A stretch of 60,080 nucleotides of DNA, from contig NZ_AOIS01000013.1 in the NCBI RefSeq assembly GCF_000337495.1, positions 88,704-148,783 on the forward strand, read 5' to 3'. The stretch's first letter is position 1; each line of letters starts with the position of its first letter. Source of the DNA: Haloterrigena salina JCM 13891. GTDB taxonomy: Archaea > Halobacteriota > Halobacteria > Halobacteriales > Natrialbaceae. The notes beneath the pieces were generated by a model. It was given only the letters and a program-made list of their open reading frames with translations. It made no database searches and was not told the DNA's origin. The position numbers were made by a program, and so were the translations under genes. Shown here one piece after another: positions 17,169-26,189 of the stretch.

Positions 17169-18467
17169 TCACTCTTCGGCCGCGGTGACCAGCGTCTCGG
17201 CGGCCTCGCTCGCCCGCGCTCGAACTGCATCCTCCTCGAGCGTCAGCACCTCGCGGTCGCGCATGAGGACCTGCCCGTCGCAGACGGTGTGGCGGACGTC
17301 CGCCGCCGCGGCAGCGTAGGCGAGGTGGCTCACGAGGTCGTGACGCGGCGTCAGGTGCGGCTCCTCGAGGTCGATCACCGCGAGGTCGGCGGGGGCGCCT
17401 TCCTCGAGGCGGCCGGTGTCGAGACCGATCGCCTCGGCGCTGCCCCGAGTCATCATCTCGACGACCGCCTCCGCGGGGACGGCACTGGCGTCGTCGGCCG
17501 CGAGTTTGCCGATCATGGCCGCGTCGCGGGCCTCGTCTAACATCGAGAGGTCGTTGTTCGAGGCCGCGCCGTCGGTGCCGAGGCCGACGGTGACGCCGGC
17601 CTCGCGCATGCGCTGAACGGGGGCCATCCCGCTGGCCAGTTTCATGTTCGAGGCCGGGCAGTGGATCACGCTCGTCCCCGCCTCGGCGAGCAGGCCGATC
17701 TCGCTCTCGTCGACGTGGACGCCGTGGGCGACGAAGTCGCCGTCCTCGAGCATCCCCTTTTCCGCGGCGTAGGCCAGCGGCCGCACGCCCTCCTCCTCGA
17801 CGATCGGGACGACCTCGTCCTCGGTCTCGTTGGCGTGGTAGTGGATCGGGACGCCCAGATCGCGGGCCTGCGGGACGAACTCCTCCAGGTACTCCCCGTC
17901 GACGGTCGTCAGCGAGTGAGGCATGAACGCCGACGCGATGCGCCCGTCGGCCATCCCGTCGATCTCCGCCGCGACCTCGAGGCCCTCGCGGGCGTCCTCG
18001 CGGGCCGCGTCCGCGTCCTTGGCGACGGAGATCACGCCGTGGCCGAGGCGGGCGCGCAGCCCCGCGTCGGCGACCGCCTCGGCGATCGTCGGGACGAAGA
18101 AGTACATGTCCGCAAAGGCGGTCGTCCCCGACTTGATCATCTCGAGGGCGCCGAGTTCGGTGCCCGCGCGGACGGTGTCGGCGGTCAGTTCGGCCTCGAC
18201 GGGCCAGATGTCCTCCCGCAGCCAGGCGTCGAGGGGCTTGTCGTCGGCGTACCCGCGCAACAGGGTCATCGCGACGTGACAGTGGCCGTTGACGAACCCC
18301 GGCGTGACCAGGGAGTCCGCCGCGTCGAGCGTCTCGTCGGCGTCGGCGGCGAGGTCGTCGCCGATCTCGAGGATCTCGCCGTCGTCCTGGTCGATCAGTA
18401 CGTCCGCACGGGTCACCGTGATGTCGGGCAGCAAGACCTGCCCGCCGGTGATTGCCAGCGTCGTCAT
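17169..18467 (-). CDS. mtaD: 5-methylthioadenosine/S-adenosylhomocysteine deaminase family amidohydrolase
   Basis: This 432-residue amidohydrolase belongs to the MtaD/DadD branch. The metal ligands are visible: NGHCHVAMTLLRG (HxH, about residue 61), HYHANET, GVHVDESE, and GLGTDGAASNN near residue 300. Such enzymes deaminate adenine in SAH, methylthioadenosine and 5'-deoxyadenosine. In Methanocaldococcus the related DadD feeds an S-inosylhomocysteine hydrolase. Proximity to ahcY fits that pathway, but substrate choice cannot be read directly. The length is normal and the start at 18467 (MTTLAITGG) is unambiguous. Confidence 0.85.
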   Translation of the reverse strand: MTTLAITGGQVLLPDITVTRADVLIDQDDGEILEIGDDLAADADETLDAADSLVTPGFVNGHCHVAMTLLRGYADDKPLDAWLREDIWPVEAELTADTVRAGTELGALEMIKSGTTAFADMYFFVPTIAEAVADAGLRARLGHGVISVAKDADAAREDAREGLEVAAEIDGMADGRIASAFMPHSLTTVDGEYLEEFVPQARDLGVPIHYHANETEDEVVPIVEEEGVRPLAYAAEKGMLEDGDFVAHGVHVDESEIGLLAEAGTSVIHCPASNMKLASGMAPVQRMREAGVTVGLGTDGAASNNDLSMLDEARDAAMIGKLAADDASAVPAEAVVEMMTRGSAEAIGLDTGRLEEGAPADLAVIDLEEPHLTPRHDLVSHLAYAAAAADVRHTVCDGQVLMRDREVLTLEEDAVRARASEAAETLVTAAEE

Positions 18468-18583
18468 GGCTCGGCGTTTCGCGCGGAGGTGCCTTATACT
18501 GTCGACCCGGGACCGGGACGGGTCCGCCGCTGGACTCCGCCGACGGCCCGGAGATTTATCCGTTATTTCGATGAACCGCCATC

Positions 18584-19573
18584 ATGAGCGGGAGCGACGA
18601 CGACCGAACGGGCAGGTCCGAAGCGACGGCCGGCCGCGAGGAGCGGCCGCCGGCCGATCGCCGCAACGACTCGCGGACCGACCGGCCGGCGGTCGACCTG
18701 CAGGACGATCGGGAGCGAGCCGTCTCGAGTCCGGAGCCGGACCGCGGCGACTCGGAGCCGCCGGCCGCTCCCGGCTCCCGGCGGAATCGAGTCTGGGCCG
18801 CGCTCTTGCTCTCGCTCGCAGTCGTCGCCGTCGGCACCGCGGGGACGATCCTCGTCGCCCACGACGCGCCGACGGCGGCCGCCGGCGCCGCCGTGCTCGG
18901 CGTCGGACTGGGCGCGGCCGGTCTCGTCGGTCGGACGATCGCACCGTCGCTGCTCTCTACTCTCGAGTCCGGGTGGGCCGAGCACCGGCCGTACGTCTGG
19001 TTCTCGGCGGCGCTGTTCGCCGTCGGGATCGCGCTCGGCGTCGCGCTGTACGCCGCCGGCGTCGACCTGACCGAGCTGCTGCTCGAGATGCTCACGGAGG
19101 ATCTCGGCGAGGGCGAACTGCCCGGCGGCGGCGTCGATCCCGTCGGCGAGATCACGTTCGAGCCCACGGCGTCGTTTTTCATCGCGAACAACACGCCGCC
19201 GTTCCTGGCCGCGATCGCCGGCGGACTCACCCTGGGGCTCGCGACGCTGCTGATCATGGTCTTCAACGGACTCCTCATCGGCAACGTCGCGGCCGTCCTC
19301 GGCGCCGAAACCGGACCGGTTTTGATCCTCGCTCTGATCGGCCCCCACGGGATCTTCGAGCTCCCGGCGCTGTTTATCGCCGCCGGCGTCGGCTTCCGGT
19401 TCGTCCACCGGGTCGGCCAGCGGATCGCCGGCTCCCGCGACGCGCTGTTCACCAAAGCCTACCTCGCGCGGACGACCGCGCTGGTCGTCTTCGGCTGGCT
19501 GCTGCTCGTCCTCGCCGCGTTCGTCGAGGCCTACGTGACGCTGCTCCTCGCGGACGCGCTCGTCCCGCTGTGA
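18584..19573 (+). CDS. Stage II sporulation protein M-like integral membrane protein
   Basis: This 329-residue protein has a charged disordered N-terminus (1-65) and then six or seven membrane helices. The family signature is clear: FFIANNTPPFLAAIAGG, GLATLLIMVFNGLLIG and GPHGIFELPALFIAAG near residues 195-270. These are typical of SpoIIM/DUF95 proteins. Archaea do not sporulate, so the role is unknown; members often accompany RDD or transport proteins, but none is adjacent here. It is divergent from the deaminase gene and followed by the half copy of the repeat element. Confidence 0.8.
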   Translation: MSGSDDDRTGRSEATAGREERPPADRRNDSRTDRPAVDLQDDRERAVSSPEPDRGDSEPPAAPGSRRNRVWAALLLSLAVVAVGTAGTILVAHDAPTAAAGAAVLGVGLGAAGLVGRTIAPSLLSTLESGWAEHRPYVWFSAALFAVGIALGVALYAAGVDLTELLLEMLTEDLGEGELPGGGVDPVGEITFEPTASFFIANNTPPFLAAIAGGLTLGLATLLIMVFNGLLIGNVAAVLGAETGPVLILALIGPHGIFELPALFIAAGVGFRFVHRVGQRIAGSRDALFTKAYLARTTALVVFGWLLLVLAAFVEAYVTLLLADALVPL

Positions 19574-19620
19574 GAGCAGAACTCGACACCCGGCGTTCGA
19601 CGCTTCGAACTAACTTTGCT

Positions 19621-19775
19621 GTGCGGTGGCGCGCGCTGTCGGCTGGTCGAGTGATACCGAGACCAGCCGAAACTATCGTGCGAGGGATGACCGAACGCTC
19701 GAAGAGCGTGAGCGAATCGGCTGGGGAGGGTGTGGAATTCCCCGTTACCACGGTATGCAGAACGCTCGCCGTTGC
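19621..19775. repeat. Half copy of the palindromic repeat element
   Basis: Bases 19621-19638 repeat the terminal sequence of the element at 2443 with one change (GTGCGGTGGCGCGCGCTG). Bases 19680-19750 repeat its inner block, including GAGCGAATCGGCTGGGGAGG at 19710. The mirrored right half is missing. A private hairpin (CGGCTGGTC...GACCAGCCG) sits at 19640-19673. The copy lies in the 268-base gap between the SpoIIM-like gene and copA. Confidence 0.65.
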
Positions 19776-19841
19776 TCGACGGTTCGTCACCGAATCAGGT
19801 GAAGTCCGCCAGAAGGTAGAATTCGCAGATACCACACGCGA

Positions 19842-22451
19842 CTAGCGTCGCAGCCGACCGAGCAGTTCGTAGTCGCGGTCCGGCGTGTACCGCCGGAACA
19901 GCAGGCTGTTCGAGAGCACGGACACCGACGACAGCGCCATCGCGCCGGCCGCGAGCACGGGCTGGAGCAGCCCGAGCGAAGCCAGCGGGATCATCGCGGT
20001 GTTGTACCCCAGCGCCCAGACGAGGTTCTGCTTGATCTTCGCCAGCGTGGCCTCCGAGATCCGGATCGCCTTCACCACGTCGAGCGGGTCGTCGCGCATT
20101 AGCGTCACGTCCGCGGCCTCGATGGCCACGTCCGTGCCGGAGCCGATAGCGGTGCCGACGTGGGCGACCGCCAGCGCGGGCGCGTCGTTGACGCCGTCGC
20201 CGACCATCATCGCCTTGCGACCCGTCGATTGGACGTCCTCGAGGGCGTCGGCCTTGTCCTCGGGCAACACGCCGGCGCGGACGTCGTCGGGGTCGATGCC
20301 AACCCGCTCGGCGACCGCGCGGGCCGTCCGCTCGTTGTCGCCGGTGATCAGCATGACGTCCAGTCCGCGCTCGCGCAGGTCGGCGACCGCGTCGGCCGAG
20401 CTCTCTTTCACCGTGTCGGCGTCGGCCACCACGCCCGCGACCGCGCCGTCGACCGCGACCAGCATGGCGGTCTTGCCCTCGCGCTCGAGGCGTTCCATCT
20501 CGTCGGCGGCGGGCGCGGGATCGACGCCGTCGCCCTCGAGCAGCCGCCGGTTTCCGACCAGCACCTCGCGGCCGTCGACGGTCGCCCGGACGCCCTGTCC
20601 GGGGACGTTCTCGAAGGAGTCGGGAGCGGAGAGGTCGAGGCCGCGCTCCGCGGCGCCCTCGACGATGGCCTGGGCGAGCGGGTGTTCGCTGTCGCGCTCG
20701 GCGCTGGCGGCCAGTCGGAGCACCTCGCTCTCGTCGAGTTGCGATCGAGTCGCCACCGCGCCACCGTCTGCGGCCGCGTCACCGCCGTCGGCGGCCGCTC
20801 GAGCGCCTTCTCCCTCGTCCTCGAGCGCGACCACGTCGGTCAGCGTCATCTCGCCGGTCGTCAGCGTCCCGGTCTTGTCGAAGACGACGGTGTCGACGTC
20901 CTTCGCGCGCTCTAAGACGTCACCGCCCTTGAACAGGACGCCGTTCTGGGCACCCAGCGTGGAGCCGACCATCGTCGCGGCGGGCGTCGCCAGCCCGAGC
21001 GCGCAGGGACAGGCGATCAGCACCGCGGAGGCGAAGACGACGACGGCGAACTCGAACGTCGAGAGGGCGGCCGGGCCGCCGCCGACCAGCCCCAGCACGG
21101 GCACCGCGTCCACGACGCTCGCGAGCGCCTCGGGGAAGAGGAACCAGACCAGCCCCCAGACGGTCGCGTTGAGGATGACCGCGGGGACGAAGTACGCCGA
21201 GATGCGGTCGGCGAGGTTCTGGATCTCGGGCTGGCGCGACTGGGCCTCCTTGACGGTCTGGACGATTCCCTGAAGCGCCGTGTCCTCGCCGACCTTGGTC
21301 GCCTCGACGACCAGCACGCCGTTCTCGTTGATCGTCGAGCCGATCACCTCGTCGCCCTCGTCCTTCTCGACCGGCACAGACTCGCCGGTGACCATCGACT
21401 CGTCGACCGCCGACTGGCCGTCCACGACGACGCCGTCGGTCGGCACCTTCTCGCCCGGACGGACCTTCATCCGGTCGCCGACCGCGACGTCCTCGAGTGG
21501 CACCTCCCGCTCGTCGCCCTCGTCGTCGACCAGCGTGGCCGTCTCGGCCTCCATCTCGAGGAGTTTCCGCAGGGCCTCGCCGGCCTGGCCCTTCGAGCGG
21601 GCCTCGAGGTAGTTGCCCAGCGTGATGAACACGAGGATCATCGCAGCGGTGTCGAAGTAGAGATTGCCCGCCAGCAGGCCCAGCAGGACCACGAGGCTGT
21701 AGAGGTACGCCGTCGAGGACCCCAGCGCGATCAGCACGTCCATGTTGGCGGTCCGGTTCCTCGCGAGCGCGGTGTAGGAGTTCTCGAGGAACTCCCGTCC
21801 GAGCAGGACGTAGACCGGCGTCGCGAGCAGGAACTCGACCCAGCCGAACGAGACGCCGAGGACCGTCTCGGGCAGAATCGCCCCGTCGAGCAGGAGCCGA
21901 TCGGCCATGAACAACAGGAACGGGGCCGACAGCACGGCGCCGAAGATCGTCAACCGGCGCTGTTTGCGGATCTCGGCTTGGCGGGCTGCGTCGCGACGGT
22001 CCCGATCCGACTCGTCGCTCCCGTCCGCATCGTCGCGAACGGGCGTGTATCCGGCGTCCTCGATCGCCGCGTAGAGGTCCCCGAACGAGGCGTCGGCGGG
22101 ATTGTACGCGACGGAGGCCTCGTCGGTCGCGTAGTTGACCTCCGCGTCGATGACGCCGGGGACGGACTCGAGCGCCGACTCGTTCGTTTCGGCGCAGTTC
22201 GCACAGGACATGTCCGTGATCCCGATCGACCGACTCGTGCGGTCGGCCTCGTAGCCGGCCTCGTCGATCGCCGCGTAAATCTCGGCGAGCGAGACGGCGT
22301 CGGGGTCGTACTCGACGGTGCCTTCATCGGTGGCGAAGTTGATGGTCGCCTCGCTGACGCCGTCTTTGGACTCCAGGGCATCGCTGATCGTCTGCGAACA
22401 GTTCGCACAGCTCATGCCCCGGATATCCAGGTGTGCGGTCCGGGTGCTCAT
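19842..22451 (-). CDS. copA: Copper-translocating P1B-type ATPase (CopA)
   Basis: This 869-residue Cu(I) exporter has two N-terminal heavy-metal domains, GMSCANC near residue 13 and DMSCANC near residue 80. The other P1B-1 signatures follow: TGES, the intramembrane CPC at 481-483, DKTGTLT with phosphorylated Asp525, and [10 protein letters not shown] near the C-terminus. An Ala/Asp-rich insertion lies after the phosphorylation site. The gene is preceded by a TRASH-domain regulator on the same strand. Its promoter gap of 84 bases contains a 13-base palindrome. It forms the core of a copper-handling group with the divergent CopZ-like gene at 23253. Confidence 0.93.
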   Translation of the reverse strand: MSTRTAHLDIRGMSCANCSQTISDALESKDGVSEATINFATDEGTVEYDPDAVSLAEIYAAIDEAGYEADRTSRSIGITDMSCANCAETNESALESVPGVIDAEVNYATDEASVAYNPADASFGDLYAAIEDAGYTPVRDDADGSDESDRDRRDAARQAEIRKQRRLTIFGAVLSAPFLLFMADRLLLDGAILPETVLGVSFGWVEFLLATPVYVLLGREFLENSYTALARNRTANMDVLIALGSSTAYLYSLVVLLGLLAGNLYFDTAAMILVFITLGNYLEARSKGQAGEALRKLLEMEAETATLVDDEGDEREVPLEDVAVGDRMKVRPGEKVPTDGVVVDGQSAVDESMVTGESVPVEKDEGDEVIGSTINENGVLVVEATKVGEDTALQGIVQTVKEAQSRQPEIQNLADRISAYFVPAVILNATVWGLVWFLFPEALASVVDAVPVLGLVGGGPAALSTFEFAVVVFASAVLIACPCALGLATPAATMVGSTLGAQNGVLFKGGDVLERAKDVDTVVFDKTGTLTTGEMTLTDVVALEDEGEGARAAADGGDAAADGGAVATRSQLDESEVLRLAASAERDSEHPLAQAIVEGAAERGLDLSAPDSFENVPGQGVRATVDGREVLVGNRRLLEGDGVDPAPAADEMERLEREGKTAMLVAVDGAVAGVVADADTVKESSADAVADLRERGLDVMLITGDNERTARAVAERVGIDPDDVRAGVLPEDKADALEDVQSTGRKAMMVGDGVNDAPALAVAHVGTAIGSGTDVAIEAADVTLMRDDPLDVVKAIRISEATLAKIKQNLVWALGYNTAMIPLASLGLLQPVLAAGAMALSSVSVLSNSLLFRRYTPDRDYELLGRLRR

Positions 22452-22492
22452 TACTAGCTACTACGCGGTGGTGACTTACCCCCTTTATTGGT

Positions 22493-22500
22493 TCGAACGC
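22493..22500 (-). promoter_or_regulatory. TATA-like box of copA
   Basis: On the minus strand CAATAAAG lies about 45 bases before the copA ATG, implying a short leader. It sits between the palindrome at 22522 and the gene. Confidence 0.35.
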
Positions 22501-22521
22501 AAAGTTTCGGGCCGCGGTTTC

Positions 22522-22534
22522 TTTCGAGTCGAAA
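22522..22534. promoter_or_regulatory. Perfect 13-base palindrome upstream of copA (candidate operator)
   Basis: TTTCGAGTCGAAA is a perfect dyad around a central base, located about 25 bases upstream of the copA TATA-like box and just past the stop of the TRASH regulator. A dimeric Lrp-type regulator would be expected to bind such a site. The related half site GTTTCG recurs at about 22504. Binding is inferred only from position and symmetry. Confidence 0.4.
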
Positions 22535-22535
22535 C

Positions 22536-23126
22536 TCAGACGCCTTCCTCGAGCCGATCGTATCGGCCTTCGAACCGGCTCGAGCAGGACGGACAACAGA
22601 AGTGGTACACCTCGCCGTCGATCCGCGTCGATTCTCCCTCGCTGTCGACGGTGTTCCCACACTCCGCGCAGGTGAGCGCGAACTGCGTCCCCTCGAGCGA
22701 GGGCGTCCACTCGGCGTCGTCCAGCAGCGTCACGTCGTACTCGCAGTCCGCCCCGTCGGGGAGCAGTCCCTCGAGCCACTCGCGGACGCGCTGGACTTGC
22801 GCGCGGGCGTAGAACCAGATCTCGCCGTCGGCGGTGACGAACACGTGCTCGACGGCGTCGGCCTCGGCGGCCGCCGTCCGGCAGTCCTCGACCGTGCCTG
22901 CGGGAGCGGTCACCTGCACGAACACCGGAACGCCAGCACGAAGCTGGGACTGGTCCACGTCGAGGGTGAACCGGTTGATGATTCCGGCCTCCTCGAGGCG
23001 CCGGACGCGGTCCGAAACCGCGGGCCCGGAGAGGTCGACTTCGTCGGCGATCTCGCTGAACGGCCGCCGGGCGTTCTCGCCCAGCAGCCGCAGGATTTCC
23101 ATGTCGGTCTCGTCGAGGTCGCGCAT
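22536..23126 (-). CDS. Lrp/AsnC-type regulator with C-terminal TRASH metal-binding domain
   Basis: This 196-residue protein has an N-terminal winged helix typical of Lrp/AsnC (MRDLDETDMEILRLL...LSGPAVSDRVRRLEEAGII). A middle ligand/dimer domain follows. The C-terminal TRASH motif has cysteines CAECGN...FCCPSC at about residues 155-185. In Halobacterium the Lrp-TRASH protein next to the copper ATPase controls its copper-induced expression, and the same arrangement is seen here. Start 23126 is used because the longer frame adds 33 Arg-rich residues. It probably regulates copA and the divergent CopZ-like gene. Confidence 0.88.
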   Translation of the reverse strand: MRDLDETDMEILRLLGENARRPFSEIADEVDLSGPAVSDRVRRLEEAGIINRFTLDVDQSQLRAGVPVFVQVTAPAGTVEDCRTAAAEADAVEHVFVTADGEIWFYARAQVQRVREWLEGLLPDGADCEYDVTLLDDAEWTPSLEGTQFALTCAECGNTVDSEGESTRIDGEVYHFCCPSCSSRFEGRYDRLEEGV

Positions 23127-23252
23127 ACGCTTCGTTCGGACCGGCCGCCAAAGAGAGTAGCGACGGTGGCTTTGGAATCCGAAGTCAGATCCGTCGACGC
23201 GCTGGCATCGAAAGGAGTAACGCACAAAGACCAGGCGTCCCTATACCCTCTT

Positions 23253-23450
23253 ATGAGTCAGACGATCACCGTCGAAGGGATGTCCTGCGAACACTGCGAA
23301 CAGACCGTCGAAGACGTGCTCGAGGGCGTCTCGGGCGTCGAGTCGGTCGACGTCGACCGCGAAGCAGAGCAAGCCACCGTCGACGGAGACGCGGACCCGC
23401 AGGCGCTCGTCAAGGCGGTCGACGAGGCCGGCTACGACGCGAGCGCGTAG
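23253..23450 (+). CDS. Heavy-metal-associated copper chaperone, CopZ-like
   Basis: This 65-residue protein is a single ferredoxin-like HMA domain. The metal-binding loop is GMSCEHCEQTV with Cys12 and Cys15, and the usual pattern ends in VDEAGYDA. It would bind Cu(I) in the cytoplasm and hand it to CopA. It is divergent from the TRASH regulator, with 126 bases between starts, so both may respond to one regulator. CTATACC lies near 23241, close to the start. The length is exactly typical for CopZ-type chaperones. Confidence 0.9.
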   Translation: MSQTITVEGMSCEHCEQTVEDVLEGVSGVESVDVDREAEQATVDGDADPQALVKAVDEAGYDASA

Positions 23451-23496
23451 TCCCGATCAGCGCCCGACTCCCGATTTTCCGTGCAGTCCGTTCGGC

Positions 23497-24393
23497 TCAC
23501 CCGAGATCCGCGTCTTCGAACAGCCGGTAGCCCGCGAGGACGGGGACGAGCCCCCACGCGAGCAATACGACCACCGAGAACCAGTCCGCGAGGTAGAACG
23601 GCACCTCGCCCGCGAGCCGGTTCGAGAGCTCGAGTGTCTCGGCGGGCGCGTTCGCGGGAACGTCTTCCAGCGGAAACTCGGGAACCGCGTCCACCCGCTC
23701 GTCGAGAACCGCGCCGGCGACGACGCGGTAGGCCTCGAGCGGATTGAGTCGCTTCAGGAGGAAGTACCAGGATTCGGCCCGAACCCCCGGTAGCGAGCCG
23801 GTAACCGCGTAGTAGATCCCGACGACGACCGGTTTCCAGAAGAACACCATACCCACGAACGAGCCGATGGTGAGCGTCCGCGCCCGTCCCCGAGTCGACG
23901 CGGCGGCCGATCCGCCGACCGCGAGGGCCGTGAACGTCAGCCCGAGCAGGACGCCGACCGCCACGAACCCGACGAACGTCGCCGCGTCGGGGACGCCGTA
24001 CAGGGCCACGACAAGGACGCTGGCCGCGGCGAACCCGATCGTCAGCGCCGTGCCGGTGACGAGCAGCCGGCCGGCGAATTTGCCGGCGACCACCTCGCCC
24101 CGCGAGAACGGATAGCTCAGCAGCACCCGCAGGCTCCCGGAGCGGCGTTCGCCGACCACGGCCGTGTAGCCGACGGCCAGCGCGATGCCCGGGACGAACA
24201 GTTGTGCGAGCATCGCGACGCCCGACAGCGCCATCGCGGCATCGACGGTCACGGGCTCCGGGAAGAGCTGTTCGGCCGAGAGCAGCGACATCGTCAGGAA
24301 GGCGACGAAGACGGCGGTGAGCCCCCAGAGCAGTCGCGAGCGGACGGCGTCCTCGAAGTCCTTGCGGGCGACGTCCCGCCAGGAGACCGTCAC
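23497..24393 (-). CDS. ABC-2 type transporter permease (NosY-like)
   Basis: This 298-residue membrane protein has about six helices and the ABC-2 permease pattern. ERRSGSLRVLLSYPFSRGEVV (about residue 82) is the cytoplasmic coupling segment that contacts the ATPase. The C-terminal third has a long extracytoplasmic loop (about residues 190-255) between the last helices, as in NosY-type exporters. It overlaps the upstream ATPase gene by four bases, so the two form one transport unit. The substrate is unknown. The position beside copper genes and similarity to NosFY permit a role in metal-protein assembly, but this is an inference. Confidence 0.85.
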   Translation of the reverse strand: MTVSWRDVARKDFEDAVRSRLLWGLTAVFVAFLTMSLLSAEQLFPEPVTVDAAMALSGVAMLAQLFVPGIALAVGYTAVVGERRSGSLRVLLSYPFSRGEVVAGKFAGRLLVTGTALTIGFAAASVLVVALYGVPDAATFVGFVAVGVLLGLTFTALAVGGSAAASTRGRARTLTIGSFVGMVFFWKPVVVGIYYAVTGSLPGVRAESWYFLLKRLNPLEAYRVVAGAVLDERVDAVPEFPLEDVPANAPAETLELSNRLAGEVPFYLADWFSVVVLLAWGLVPVLAGYRLFEDADLG

Positions 24394-25346
24394 GGAACCA
24401 CCTCCTCGACGGGAACGGAAGCCTCCGACTCCGTATTACCGACGCCGCCGTTCGTCGTGTACGCCGTGAACACGTCCTCGAGCGACGCGTCGTCGGAATC
24501 GACGTCGAGGATCTCGACACCGGCGGTCGTCAGCCGAGTCACGACCCGCGCTTTGGCGCGCGGATCCGAGCAGGCGACCCGGAGGAAGCCGTCCGCCGAC
24601 CGAACCAACTCGACGCCGTCGATCGCGGCGATATCGACGCCGGGATCCTCGGTCACGCGCAGGCGGAGCTCCGAGCCGGCGCCGACGGTCTTCCGCAGTC
24701 CCTCGACGGTGTCGACGGCGACGAGGGCGCCGTCCGCCAGGATCCCGACGCGGTCGCAGACCGCCTCGACCTGGCCGAGAATGTGACTCGAGAAGAACAC
24801 CGTCGTCCCGCGCTCGGCCTCCTCGCGAACCAGGTCTCGCATCCGGCGAATCCCGTGGGGGTCGAGCCCCGAGGAGGGCTCGTCCAGAACGAGCAGGTCG
24901 GGATCGCCGACCAGCGCCATCCCCAGCGCGAGCCGCTGTTGCATGCCTTTGGAGTAGTCGCCGACCGACCGCGCCGCGTCGCGGTCGTCCAGCCCGACGC
25001 GGTCCAGTATCGCGTCGGGATCGTCGGCCGCGTCCGTCCACTCGATCGCGAACTCGAGGTGACGGCGACCGGTCAGGCGATCGTAGAGGCCGATTCCGTC
25101 GGGCAGCACGCCGACGCGCTCGCGGAGCGCCTCCGAGTCCTCGCGGACGTCCATCCCGAGCACCGTCGCGGTCCCGTCGGTCGGGCGGACGTAGTCCAAC
25201 AGCATGTCGATGGTCGTCGACTTCCCGGCGCCGTTCGGTCCGAGGAAGCCGAACACCTCGCCCTCGCGGACGCGCAGGTCGAGCCCGTCGACGGCGACGA
25301 CGTCGCCGAAGCGTTTGGTCAGGTCGGTAGTTCGGATCGCAGTCAT
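24390..25346 (-). CDS. ABC transporter ATP-binding protein
   Basis: This 318-residue ATPase has all ABC motifs: Walker A GPNGAGKST near residue 40, signature YSKGMQQRLALG, Walker B LLVLDEPSSGLDP, and the switch His in FFSSHILG. The last 90 residues form the extra domain common to ABC-2 drug or membrane-protein exporters. The ATG at 25346 is chosen over a GTG three bases upstream. Its end overlaps the permease start by four bases, showing translational coupling. The divergent HTH_10 regulator starts 171 bases away and may control it. Confidence 0.88.
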   Translation of the reverse strand: MTAIRTTDLTKRFGDVVAVDGLDLRVREGEVFGFLGPNGAGKSTTIDMLLDYVRPTDGTATVLGMDVREDSEALRERVGVLPDGIGLYDRLTGRRHLEFAIEWTDAADDPDAILDRVGLDDRDAARSVGDYSKGMQQRLALGMALVGDPDLLVLDEPSSGLDPHGIRRMRDLVREEAERGTTVFFSSHILGQVEAVCDRVGILADGALVAVDTVEGLRKTVGAGSELRLRVTEDPGVDIAAIDGVELVRSADGFLRVACSDPRAKARVVTRLTTAGVEILDVDSDDASLEDVFTAYTTNGGVGNTESEASVPVEEVVP

Positions 25347-25486
25347 CACTCCGTCGTACCGGCCCGGACCGCATGGGCCGTGCTCCGAGTATACTGGGAC
25401 GGTTTATACGGGCTCGAGCGAGCGCTGCGAAGCGGACGACAACCGCCGAAACGGGTCCGGGCCAGGGTAGTGATCGGTGGACAACG

Positions 25487-25494
25487 CTTTACCC
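25487..25494 (+). promoter_or_regulatory. TATA-like box of the HTH_10 regulator
   Basis: GCTTTACC is centred about 27 bases before the ATG at 25517, the normal place for a leaderless haloarchaeal transcript. Confidence 0.35.
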
Positions 25495-25516
25495 AATTAT
25501 CGTGGTAGCAACAAAC

Positions 25517-26149
25517 ATGAGGGAGGCTCACGTGTCACTGTCCGATCCGGCGTTCGATCGGATGGGCATCGCGGAGCTCGTCTCACTGAGTCGCGACGCG
25601 GGGGTTCTGGGATTCGAAGAACTCGCGTGTCACGGGACCGGCGCCGTCGTCCAGGTCGCGGTCGAGACGCCGATCGACGAGGACCGGCTGTCCGACCTCG
25701 AGTGCGTCGACTGGTGGGAGCGGATCGCCGACTCGGGCGGCGATCACCGCTACGTGATCGCGTTTACCGCGCCGGAACTTCCCGAGGGGCTCGCCGAGCG
25801 GGCGGACGAGTTGATCGGGACCTGCGAACCGGACGTGACCGATCGGGGGGCCACCCTGTCGCTGGTGGGCTCGCAGGAGACGATCGCCGCGACCGTCGAC
25901 GAGTACGAGACCGCGGGAATTTCGCCGGAACTGCGGAGATTCGGGACCTACGACGGTCGCGACCATCCGCTGGCCGAGCTGACCGACCGCCAGCGCGAGG
26001 CGGTCCGGACCGCCCACGAGATGGGGTACTACGAGGTGCCGCGGACGGTGACGAGCGAGGACGTCGCCGCCGAACTCGAGGTCGATTCGTCGACGGTCGC
26101 CGAACTGCTCCAGCGAGCCGAGCGGAACCTGTTGGAACGGCACCTGTAA
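25517..26149 (+). CDS. Bat-type HTH_10 transcriptional regulator
   Basis: This 210-residue regulator ends in HTH_10: LTDRQREAVRTAHEMGYYEVPR, then SEDVAAELEVDSSTVAELLQRAERNLL. The N-terminal 155 residues form a ligand-sensing domain, as in DmsR/Bat-like one-component regulators of haloarchaea. The ATG at 25517 is favoured because a longer frame reads through promoter sequence. It is divergent from the ABC exporter and convergent with the MerB-like gene, so either may be its target. The metal-rich context hints at stress or metal sensing but is not proof. Confidence 0.8.
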   Translation: MREAHVSLSDPAFDRMGIAELVSLSRDAGVLGFEELACHGTGAVVQVAVETPIDEDRLSDLECVDWWERIADSGGDHRYVIAFTAPELPEGLAERADELIGTCEPDVTDRGATLSLVGSQETIAATVDEYETAGISPELRRFGTYDGRDHPLAELTDRQREAVRTAHEMGYYEVPRTVTSEDVAAELEVDSSTVAELLQRAERNLLERHL

Positions 26150-26189
26150 CGGCGGGCGACGAACCCGGCGTCGGTCGATCCCTGCTCGG

